From Microbacterium neungamense (GTDB taxonomy: Bacteria; Actinomycetota; Actinomycetes; Actinomycetales; Microbacteriaceae), in the NCBI RefSeq assembly GCF_024971095.1, contig NZ_CP069717.1, positions 1,922,001 to 1,986,000 of the forward strand: 64,000 nt of DNA, written 5' to 3'. This document shows, one piece after another, positions 8,311-15,203 of this stretch (the stretch's first letter is position 1; every line of letters starts with the position of its first letter). The notes beneath the pieces were generated by a model that worked only from the letters and a program-made list of their open reading frames with translations, was not told the origin of the DNA and made no database searches. The translations under genes were made by a program, and so were the position numbers.

Positions 8311-8646
8311 ATGGGTGCCCCGGCTGCAGTCGACCTCGATCTGGCATTGCGTGCGCTGGCCGATGGCAACCGGCGAGCGATCCTGCGGCTGATCCGTTCC
8401 GCTCCGCAACCGGTGGGGATGATCGCGGAGGACCTCGGGCTCTCGCAGCAGACGACCTCGCACCATCTCGGGGTGCTCCGCAAGGCGGGGCTCGTGGTCG
8501 GCACCCGCGAGGGCACCCGCCATCTGTTCGCGGTCGATACCGATGGGCTTGCGGCGGTGCGTTCGTACCTGGATGATTTCTGGCCACGGAAACTGGCCGA
8601 CCTCAAGACCGCCATCGAGTCGCGGCAGGAGGATTCCCGTGGCTGA
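8311..8646 (+). CDS. ArsR/SmtB-family transcriptional regulator
   Basis: A 111-residue winged helix-turn-helix protein. The motif LRALADGNRRAILRLI is the typical first helix pair, IAEDLGLSQQTTSHHLGVLRKAGLV is the recognition helix region, and REGTRHLFAVD is the wing. No metal-binding ELCVCDL-type motif is present, so it probably belongs to the non-metal ArsR group that is paired with SRPBCC proteins. AAGGAG lies 7-8 bp before its ATG. Its last codons overlap the start of the SRPBCC gene, and a third gene follows with another overlap, so the three form one tightly coupled operon likely repressed by this protein. Confidence 0.88.
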   Translation: MGAPAAVDLDLALRALADGNRRAILRLIRSAPQPVGMIAEDLGLSQQTTSHHLGVLRKAGLVVGTREGTRHLFAVDTDGLAAVRSYLDDFWPRKLADLKTAIESRQEDSRG

Positions 8647-9118
8647 GTTCCGCGCCTCCATCGATATCGAGGCTTCGCCGGAGACGGTGTTCGAGTACCT
8701 GACCACCAACGACGGCATGACGGCCTGGATGGGGCAATACGCAGACCTCGACCCGACGCCGGGCGGCACGTTCGCCGTCGACATAGCCGGCCATCCCGTG
8801 CGGGGCGAGTATCTTCACGTCGAGCCACCGAGCCGCGTCGTGATGAGTTGGGGTTTCGCGGGGAGCGACGACCTTCCGGCAGGAGCATCGACGGTCGAGT
8901 TCCGCCTCACCCCGATCAGCGGCGGGACCAGAGTCGATCTGCTCCATTCCGACCTGCCCGACACCGAGGTGCGCGGCCACGCCGACGGCTGGGCGAACTT
9001 CCTGCCCCGTCTCGCCATCGCCGGAACCGGCGCAGACGCCGGGCCCGACGGCTGGCAGCCGCTCCCGGACCGACCGATCACGCCGCAACCGCGGCACGAA
9101 CCAAGGAGAACCTCGTGA
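8639..9118 (+). CDS. SRPBCC (AHSA1/START-like) domain protein
   Basis: A 159-residue helix-grip protein of the Aha1/START-like family, in which a hydrophobic cavity binds a small ligand. The opening FRASIDIEASPETVFEYLT, the GGTFAVDIAGHPVRGEYL strand pair and the C-terminal GWANFLPRLA helix fit the family. The GTG at 8639 overlaps the ArsR stop by eight bases. ArsR-SRPBCC pairs are common in actinobacteria, but their ligand is rarely known. The last 25 residues are Pro/Arg-rich and may be disordered. Function beyond ligand binding is not evident. Confidence 0.8.
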   Translation: MAEFRASIDIEASPETVFEYLTTNDGMTAWMGQYADLDPTPGGTFAVDIAGHPVRGEYLHVEPPSRVVMSWGFAGSDDLPAGASTVEFRLTPISGGTRVDLLHSDLPDTEVRGHADGWANFLPRLAIAGTGADAGPDGWQPLPDRPITPQPRHEPRRTS

Positions 9119-9474
9119 CCCACCACAACGCCTACGACACCGTGCAGAAGTATCACCGCGCTTGGACGAGCGGCGACATCGACACAGCGATGAGCTACGT
9201 CGCCGACGACATCACGTGCCGTGCTCCCGGCGTCGACCTGGACGGCAAGGACGCTTACCGCGGGTACATCGGCGGCTTCGCCCCGATGCTCACCGGCATC
9301 GGCGACATCGCCGAGTTCGCTGACGAAGACCGCGTGGCGCTGTTCTATTACCCGCAGACCGCGACGACCTCCACCGCGCCGGCGGCCGAGTTCTTCACCG
9401 TCAAGGACGCGAAGATCACCGAGAGCGTACTCATCTTCGATCGACTCTCCTACGGTCCGCCCACGCAGCCCTGA
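9115..9474 (+). CDS. SnoaL/NTF2-like domain protein
   Basis: A 119-residue cone-shaped alpha+beta barrel protein of the SnoaL-like group (VQKYHRAWTSGDIDTAMSYVADDITCRAPG, then KDAYRGYIGGFAPML). Members are small isomerase/hydrolase-like or ligand-binding proteins. The GTG start at 9115 overlaps the stop of the SRPBCC gene (GTGA). As the last gene of the ArsR-led operon it probably shares its inducer. No catalytic function can be assigned. Confidence 0.75.
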   Translation: MTHHNAYDTVQKYHRAWTSGDIDTAMSYVADDITCRAPGVDLDGKDAYRGYIGGFAPMLTGIGDIAEFADEDRVALFYYPQTATTSTAPAAEFFTVKDAKITESVLIFDRLSYGPPTQP

Positions 9475-9612
9475 ACCGGGCGCAACCCGTCTCTGGTGAG
9501 TCGCGTCATAGGTCACTGTCGGAGGTGTGTCGAAGAACCGTGTCATCGTGCTCAGGATCGGCATCCGCGCCACCCACCGCGGCAAGGCGTCATGGGCTGA
9601 CCCCATTTCCTA

Positions 9613-10536
9613 GGCCGTGTTGCTAAATGCTGGTTCGGGGCCTTCGGGTGATTCTTGAGGCGTGTCGCGAGATGTCATCACGGACGAGGTCTGGGAGCTG
9701 ATCCGGGACGTGTTCCCGCCGGTGAGGACACGGGGCCGTCCTCCGGTGGATCGGCGCACGGTGGTCGAGGCGACCGCGTGGCGGTTCCGCACGGGATCGG
9801 CGTGGCGAGACCTGCCCGACCGGTTCGGGAGCTGGAACACGATCTACAAGAACTTCCGCCGGTGGGCGAGCGACGGCGTCTGGGAGGACCTGCTCACCCA
9901 CGTGCAGAAGCGGGCGTCGCTTCAGGGTGAGATCGACTGGGTCGTGTCGGTGGATTCCTCGATCGCGCGTGTCCATCAGCATGGCGCGACCTTGCCCCGG
10001 GTCACAGGGGGATCCGTCGAACTACAAGAAGTCCGGGCCGGAGCCTCCTGACCACGCGATCGGCCGGTCACGGGGTGGTTTGACGACGAAGATCCATCTC
10101 GTCTGCGACGGGCAGGCCCGGGCGCTGGTGTTCGTCCTCACTGGCGGGCAGGTCGCAGACACGAGCATGTTCACCTGCGTACTCGACGAGATCCACATCC
10201 CCGGCCGAGGGCCTGTGCGCACGAGGCCGGACCGGGTGCTCGCGGACAAGGGCTACCCGTCGAAGAAGAACCGGGCCTGGCTGCGCGAGCGCGGCGTCAA
10301 GGCCACGATCCCCGAACGCGACGACCAGATCGCGCACCGTCGCAAGCGGCCGGGCCGTCCGATCGACTTCGGCGATGAGCAACGGGAGCGCTACAAGGGC
10401 CGCAACGTCGTCGAGCGGTGCTTCAACTTCGTGAAGCAGTGGCGCGGACTCGCTTCCCGCTACGACAAGACCGCCCGGTCATACGCGGCAGGGCTCTGCC
10501 TCTCCGCCGCCTTGCAATGGATTTAGCAACACGTCC
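9613..10536 (+). mobile_element. IS5-family (IS427-like) insertion sequence, copy 1, complete
   Basis: A 924-bp element with imperfect terminal inverted repeats: GGCCGTGTTGCTAAAT at the left and the complement of GGACGTGTTGCTAAAT at the right. TA lies outside each end, as expected for the CTAG-type targets of this group. It contains one transposase gene split over two frames. A second, about 99% identical copy in the same orientation lies at 23287-24183. Confidence 0.88.
9662..10526 (+). CDS. IS5-family transposase, two frames joined by frameshift
   Basis: DDE transposase of the IS427 subgroup. The first frame (9662-10051) gives the N-terminal DNA-binding part with DVITDEVWELIRDVFPP, GSAWRDLPDRFGSW and the first catalytic Asp in VVSVDSSIARVHQH. 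The second frame (to 10526) continues with DHAIGRSRGGLTTKIHLVCD, the second Asp in VLADKGYPS and the Glu in RNVVERCFNFVKQWRGLASRYDK as separate motifs. The switch is a +1 shift at the G5 run at 10007-10011, as expected for programmed frameshifting in this group. The same arrangement occurs in copy 2. Confidence 0.88.
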
Positions 10537-10576
10537 TAGGGAAATTCGGATCTGGTGCGCGGGGTAGGATCATCGG

Positions 10577-11446
10577 GTGATGAAGGGGACGAGGGTCATT
10601 TCGGTGGCGCTGCTGGCGCTGCTGGTGCTGTGCGTGGCCGTCGTCGGGATGCTGATCTTCGCGAAGGGGGAGGACGTGGACGACGAACCGGGCCGAAGGA
10701 TCACCCTGCCGCCGCTCGGTGGCATCGCGGACTACCAGATCGGTGGGGCCTACCCGCCCGACCCCGAGGTGGAGATCGTCACCAGGGACCGGTCGCAGGA
10801 TCCAGTCGACGGGGTGTACTCGATCTGCTACGTCAACGCCTTCCAGGTCCAGCCCGACGAGCTCGCTCAGTGGGAGCGGGACCGTCCGGATCTGGTGCTG
10901 CGCGGCCGCGACGGCGCGGTGGTCATCGACGCCGACTGGGACGAGGCGCTTGTCGACACCTCGAGCGCCGCAGCCCGAGAGCGGCTCATGAGTGAGGTGA
11001 TCGGACCGTGGCTCACGGACTGCGCGAGCCGCGGGTTCGACGCCGTTGAGCCGGACAACCTCGACACCTTCACCCGTAGCGGCGGCGCGCTCACTCGTAG
11101 CGACAACCTGGCGCTCGCCACGCTCATCACCTCCCAGGCCCATGACCTCGGGCTGGCCGTGGCGCAGAAGAACACTGCTGAGCTCACCGCAGCCGAGGTA
11201 CGAGCGGTCGGCTTCGACTTCGCGGTCGCCGAGGACTGCGGCCGCTACTCCTGGGGCGAGGGCACCGAGTGCGACCGCTACCGCGCGATCCATGGCGGGC
11301 GCGTGATCGAGATCGAGTATGCGGACGGCGGGGTGGACGCCTTCGAGCGCGCGTGCGCCCGCGCAGACGGGCCCGCCTCGATCATGCTCAGGGACCGCGC
11401 CGTCGTGCCGCGAGGTGCTCCCGGGTACGTCTACCGGACGTGCTGA
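10577..11446 (+). CDS. Membrane-anchored GH114-type endo-alpha-1,4-galactosaminidase-like hydrolase
   Basis: A 289-residue protein with one N-terminal membrane segment (residues 7-29) and an extracellular TIM-barrel of the GH114 family, whose characterised members (Ega3, bacterial polygalactosaminidases) cut alpha-1,4-galactosamine polymers. Likely catalytic residues are the Asp in VEPDNLD (near 160) and the Glu in FAVAEDCG (219). PPLGGIADYQIGG and DGVYSICYVNAFQ mark the first strands. The start is GTG 10577 or the next codon, ATG 10580. It begins 40 bp beyond the IS5 copy and converges on the spherulin gene, overlapping its 3' end by 16 bp. It probably trims or releases the polysaccharide made by the neighbouring PelF system. 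Confidence 0.8.
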   Translation: MMKGTRVISVALLALLVLCVAVVGMLIFAKGEDVDDEPGRRITLPPLGGIADYQIGGAYPPDPEVEIVTRDRSQDPVDGVYSICYVNAFQVQPDELAQWERDRPDLVLRGRDGAVVIDADWDEALVDTSSAAARERLMSEVIGPWLTDCASRGFDAVEPDNLDTFTRSGGALTRSDNLALATLITSQAHDLGLAVAQKNTAELTAAEVRAVGFDFAVAEDCGRYSWGEGTECDRYRAIHGGRVIEIEYADGGVDAFERACARADGPASIMLRDRAVVPRGAPGYVYRTC

Positions 11447-12144
11447 GCGCGCCGCGACGTGGGTCCGAACCAGCCTACCTCACCCCACGGGTGAGGTAGG
11501 GCGCCGGGACTGACCCCGAGCAGCGTCGCGCCCAGCTCGCGGCTCCGGCGGACCACTGCGGCCACCTGGTCGGGTCGGCACCCGTGGATCAGGTGCCAGA
11601 CGTCGCCGGCATCCCCGTCACTGAGCCAACCGGGCGGATCGAGCCGCAGGTGGGTTTCGACGTCGCACTCGCGCACGCAGACCGCATCGCAGAGGTCGAG
11701 CAGTGCCGGGTGGCACAGCGTGCCGGGATTGGCGGAGACCCGCGATGCGCCAGCGGAGCGGACTGCGCCGACAACCCGCTCGAACGACGCTGCTGCCGGA
11801 TGGTCCAGCACACCGGTGCCGGTCACCGCGGACGGCGCGCAGTCGAGGAAGATCGACTCGACCCCATAGAGGTCCTGCCACCGGCGCACATCGGCGACGA
11901 TCTCGGCGATGGCTCGGCGCCCGTAGTCCATCGGGACGTACCCGTGCACGCGGCTGCCCGGAACCCGCCCGTCCTCACGGTCGAGGAGGGCATCACGATA
12001 GGCAGCGTCGGGGGTCGAGCCAGGCCCCGAGTCGACGTTGACGACGAGGACCGACACATCGGGGCTCTGCAGGCAGCGTCGCCAGAGGCCCGGGTCCTCG
12101 ACGGGATGCCGGTACAGCGGGATGCCGGCACGCATCTCGACCAT
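11431..12144 (-). CDS. Spherulin-4 (GH135/Sph3-like) family protein
   Basis: A 237-residue predicted TIM barrel of the spherulin-4 family, which includes the Aspergillus galactosaminogalactan hydrolase Sph3. Visible landmarks are GIPLYRHP at the start, LVVNVDSGPGSTPDAAYR, VHGYVPMDYGRR and IFLDCAPS, followed by VSANPGTLCHP. The catalytic position usually reads Asp-Glu; here it is D101-C102, so activity may be altered. The ATG at 12144 is preferred over 12207 because it clears the upstream stop by 7 bp. There is no signal peptide, unlike secreted Sph3, so it may act in the cytoplasm or as a polymer-binding protein. It is the last gene of the four-gene leftward operon. Confidence 0.72.
   Translation of the reverse strand: MVEMRAGIPLYRHPVEDPGLWRRCLQSPDVSVLVVNVDSGPGSTPDAAYRDALLDREDGRVPGSRVHGYVPMDYGRRAIAEIVADVRRWQDLYGVESIFLDCAPSAVTGTGVLDHPAAASFERVVGAVRSAGASRVSANPGTLCHPALLDLCDAVCVRECDVETHLRLDPPGWLSDGDAGDVWHLIHGCRPDQVAAVVRRSRELGATLLGVSPGALPHPWGEVGWFGPTSRRAQHVR
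11474..11500 (+). terminator. Intrinsic-type hairpin at the GH114/spherulin convergence
   Basis: CCTACCTCACC and GGTGAGGTAGG form a perfect 11-bp stem with a 5-base loop. It starts 28 bp after the stop of the GH114 gene, inside the 3' coding end of the convergent spherulin gene, so it can only terminate rightward transcription without truncating the neighbour. Confidence 0.6.
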
Positions 12145-12151
12145 TTCGGAC

Positions 12152-13480
12152 CTACCAGCTACGGGGGTGGCAGGTGGTGTCGATGGCGCGTGCCGCCGTG
12201 AGGACAACGCAGGCCGTGAGCACTGCTGCGCCCAGGGCCGTGGAGAGGTGGGTGACGGCGAGGATACCGATGAGACACAGACCCGCGAGATGCACCGCTC
12301 CCATCGCGCGTCCAGCGCGCAGCGTCATCGCCGTCGCCATGGTGAACAGCCCGAGCGCAGGGGCGATGACGAAGAAGGCGACGTCGTCGCTGACCCGTCC
12401 GGCGTCGGCGACCGACCGATGGTCGAGCGCAACGGCAACCGTGACGGTGGTGGCGCCGGCGATGAGGCCAGCGAGGGCTAGGTAGGTCAGGGTTCGCGCG
12501 ATCACCCCGGCCCGCACGGTAGACCAGGCCGAGCCGCGCCGGGTGAGAGCGCGCAGCCGGACCGCGAAGTCAACCATGAGCGGGTCGCACAGAGCGGCGG
12601 CGATGACCAGGCCGAGCGAGAGCGGGATCCGCGCCCCGAGGCCGACTGAGTAGAGCGCGACGACCACTGCAGCGGAGAACAGCGCGGCCTGGACCGCGGC
12701 GACGGCGCTCGCACCGAGGTCCCGCCGGTCCGGCAGCCTCGGAGCCCGTCGACCCACGCTCGTCGTTCGCCGATAGCTCGCCGTCGCGAGGACGCAGGTT
12801 CCCACCGCGAGGGCGACCAGTGCGGCGCCGGGCAGCCAGCGTGCGCCGGCCAGGTGGCCCGTCCCGGCCGCGACGAGGCAGGCGGCGGCCAGGGCGGCCA
12901 GGACCCGCAATCGGCCGAAGACCGTGGTCATGGCCTGGGCGGCGACGAAGGGCAGCCACAGCAGGGCGATGAGGCCGACGACTACTCGGTGGTCGCCCGC
13001 CATCGCTAACACGAGGAGGATCGCTGCCGGGACAGCGAGGATCGCCAACGCAGCGCTGCGCCTCGCTCCGTCGGCCGGCTGAGCGAGCCCGACGCGACGC
13101 CAGGCCACCGCGCCGACGAGGCTGCCGGTGATCCAGCCGGTAAGGCCGAGCGGGACGACCGCTCGCGCGACCGCCTCGATCTGCACGAGGTTGGCCGCGG
13201 CGAGGGCGACGATGAGGGCGCCGGAGAGCAGGACCACCGCCCGCAGCCAGCCTTCCGCCCGAGGGCTGGCATCACTCCGGACCGCTCGCCGGTGGGACGT
13301 GCTGCCGGTGGGGAGGGTTCGCGCGTAGTGGTAGACGTCGGCGAAGCCGTACTCGCGCGCCATGGCATCGCTGAAGCCGGCGGCCTCGAGGCGCGCAGTG
13401 GCGTCCAGGCTGTCCACCGCACCGGCGACGAGGCTGGCGTGCCGCGCGGACGGGTCCACCACCGGGTCCGCATACTTCAT
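12152..13480 (-). CDS. Polytopic membrane protein, PelG-like candidate partner of PelF
   Basis: A 442-residue protein with a soluble N-terminus of about 75 residues (including ARLEAAGFSDAMAREYGF) followed by about 12 hydrophobic segments up to the C-terminus. In Pel systems the GT PelF works with the 12-segment membrane protein PelG, thought to help move the polymer across the membrane. Position and topology fit that role, but I do not see a clear sequence signature, so this is inference from context. Its ATG overlaps the stop of pelF (ATGA), and its stop lies 7 bp before the spherulin start. No catalytic motif is visible. Confidence 0.6.
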   Translation of the reverse strand: MKYADPVVDPSARHASLVAGAVDSLDATARLEAAGFSDAMAREYGFADVYHYARTLPTGSTSHRRAVRSDASPRAEGWLRAVVLLSGALIVALAAANLVQIEAVARAVVPLGLTGWITGSLVGAVAWRRVGLAQPADGARRSAALAILAVPAAILLVLAMAGDHRVVVGLIALLWLPFVAAQAMTTVFGRLRVLAALAAACLVAAGTGHLAGARWLPGAALVALAVGTCVLATASYRRTTSVGRRAPRLPDRRDLGASAVAAVQAALFSAAVVVALYSVGLGARIPLSLGLVIAAALCDPLMVDFAVRLRALTRRGSAWSTVRAGVIARTLTYLALAGLIAGATTVTVAVALDHRSVADAGRVSDDVAFFVIAPALGLFTMATAMTLRAGRAMGAVHLAGLCLIGILAVTHLSTALGAAVLTACVVLTAARAIDTTCHPRSW

Positions 13481-15195
13481 GATGACCTGGGTGCCGATAG
13501 CACCCGCCCCTTCGGTGGCTGGTCGGCCAGGCGGCTCGCGACGGGTCCGCCGAGTCGCTCGGAGAGGGAGGCGCTCACGAGCTCGACCCTCGCGGACCGA
13601 CCAGAACGGGAGCGACCCACGCTCTCGTCATGCTCGAGCGGAGGGTCCAGGCGGACGAACGACCGGACCGGCTGGTCGGGAGCATCCGCGGTGGGCGCCA
13701 CGGAGGCCGGCAGGAACGCCGCGGGCGTCGTTTCCCCTTCGCCGGCGAGCTCGGCATACCAGCGGCGGAACGAACCGACGCAGCTCTGCAGGGTGAGGTG
13801 CTCTTGGGCGTACCGACGGGCTGCCGCGCCGACGCGCGCCCGGTGGGCCCGGTCGGTCAGGAGGCGGATGCACTCGGTGGCGAAGGCTTCCGGGTCCTTC
13901 GGCGGCACGAGGGCGCCGCGGTCGCCGGATCGCCCGACGAGCTCGACGACGCCGCCGACATCGGTGCTCACGGTGGCCTTGCCGCTCATCATCGCCTCGA
14001 TGAGGGTCAGCGGCAGCCCTTCGGAGACGGAGGACAGGGCGACGACGTGGCCGGCGAGGAGCGCCGGGCGTGAGCCCTCGCTCGGGCCCTCCCAGGTCAC
14101 GGCGTCCTCGATGCCCAGGCTGGCACTCTCGGCGAGCAGGTCAGCCTGGTATGCCGCCGCGGAGTCAGAGCAGGGTCCGAAGATGCGCAACCGCGCCTGG
14201 GGGACCTTTGTCCGGACGAGGGCGAAGGCGCGCAGCAGGGTATGCAGGTCCTTCAGCGGGTCGATACGGCCGACGAAGCTGATCGTCGGGACGTCCGGCT
14301 CGGTCTCGATCGGCGGGTACGCCGTTGGGTCGACGCCGTTGAGCACCGGGCTAGAGCGGTCAGCCTCGGCGCCCAGGCGGATCGCCCACCGCGAGTTGAA
14401 GTCGCTCACCGGCAGGAGTCGGTCAGCCTCTGCGTAGGCGAGCTCGCAGAGCGCGCGCAGGGCCGTCGCGACGGCATACCGGCTCTCCCATTCGAGGTCG
14501 GTTCCGCCGAGAGCAAGATAGCGCTCGCGCAGGTACACTCCGTGCTCGGTAAGGGCGAAGGGGGTGCCGTCGCGCCACTTGCGCGCGACGGCGATGAGCG
14601 CTGCCGCGCCGTTCGAGGACGCGTGCACCACGTCGACCTCGGGGAAGTCGACGTCAGTGGCGCTGAGGATGCGGTCGACGTGTGCCGCAGCGTCGGCGGC
14701 AGCCCCGACGGTCAGGCAAGACTCGCCGTCAAGCCCGGGTGCGTGGTGTTCCCACGCAGCGAGCAGGGCCTCGGCCGACCCGGGGGAGACTAGCAGCGTG
14801 CGCAGTCGCCCGTTGCCTGCGGCGACGAGGGCGCGGACCGCCGCACCGACCGCGGCAGAGTCGTGCCGGACCGGACCGGTGAACCCGCCCGCTGGCGCTG
14901 GCGGCAGCACGGCCGACCAGAACGCGTGCATCGCGTGGGAGATCCACCGACGCCGGCTGCGGGAGAACGGCCGGACGTCGGTCCAAGAGCTCGCTGCTCG
15001 TCCCCAGACGGGGTGCAGCGTGGTTGAGGCGACACTCGGCGGGGTCGGCCAGACGATCGGGGTGTCATCAGGACCGGTGACCGTCACCACGTGGAAGCGG
15101 TGCTCCGGCATCCCTTCGAGCAGCTGGTGGCACCAGGTGCTCACCCCGCCCGTCGTGATCGGGTAGGTGCCTTCGTTGACGAGCGCGATCTCCAT
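13477..15195 (-). CDS. pelF: PelF-like GT4 glycosyltransferase
   Basis: A 572-residue cytoplasmic GT-B glycosyltransferase. The N-terminus shows the PelF pattern NEGTYPITTGGVSTWCHQLL, and LTEHGVYLRER is a further PelF-type motif. The donor-binding half carries PTISFVGRIDPLKDLHTLLRAF as strand-helix elements, then SSVSEGLPLTLIEAMMSGK with the EX7E glutamates. PelF uses UDP-GalNAc/UDP-GlcNAc to build Pel polysaccharide, and the fungal galactosaminogalactan synthase Gtb3 has a related GT4 domain. About 85 residues at the C-terminus are Ser/Arg-rich and probably disordered. It starts 8 bp after the deacetylase-like gene and overlaps the membrane-protein gene, so it is in the middle of one operon. 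Confidence 0.87.
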   Translation of the reverse strand: MEIALVNEGTYPITTGGVSTWCHQLLEGMPEHRFHVVTVTGPDDTPIVWPTPPSVASTTLHPVWGRAASSWTDVRPFSRSRRRWISHAMHAFWSAVLPPAPAGGFTGPVRHDSAAVGAAVRALVAAGNGRLRTLLVSPGSAEALLAAWEHHAPGLDGESCLTVGAAADAAAHVDRILSATDVDFPEVDVVHASSNGAAALIAVARKWRDGTPFALTEHGVYLRERYLALGGTDLEWESRYAVATALRALCELAYAEADRLLPVSDFNSRWAIRLGAEADRSSPVLNGVDPTAYPPIETEPDVPTISFVGRIDPLKDLHTLLRAFALVRTKVPQARLRIFGPCSDSAAAYQADLLAESASLGIEDAVTWEGPSEGSRPALLAGHVVALSSVSEGLPLTLIEAMMSGKATVSTDVGGVVELVGRSGDRGALVPPKDPEAFATECIRLLTDRAHRARVGAAARRYAQEHLTLQSCVGSFRRWYAELAGEGETTPAAFLPASVAPTADAPDQPVRSFVRLDPPLEHDESVGRSRSGRSARVELVSASLSERLGGPVASRLADQPPKGRVLSAPRSS

Positions 15196-15203
15196 CGGGG
15201 CCC

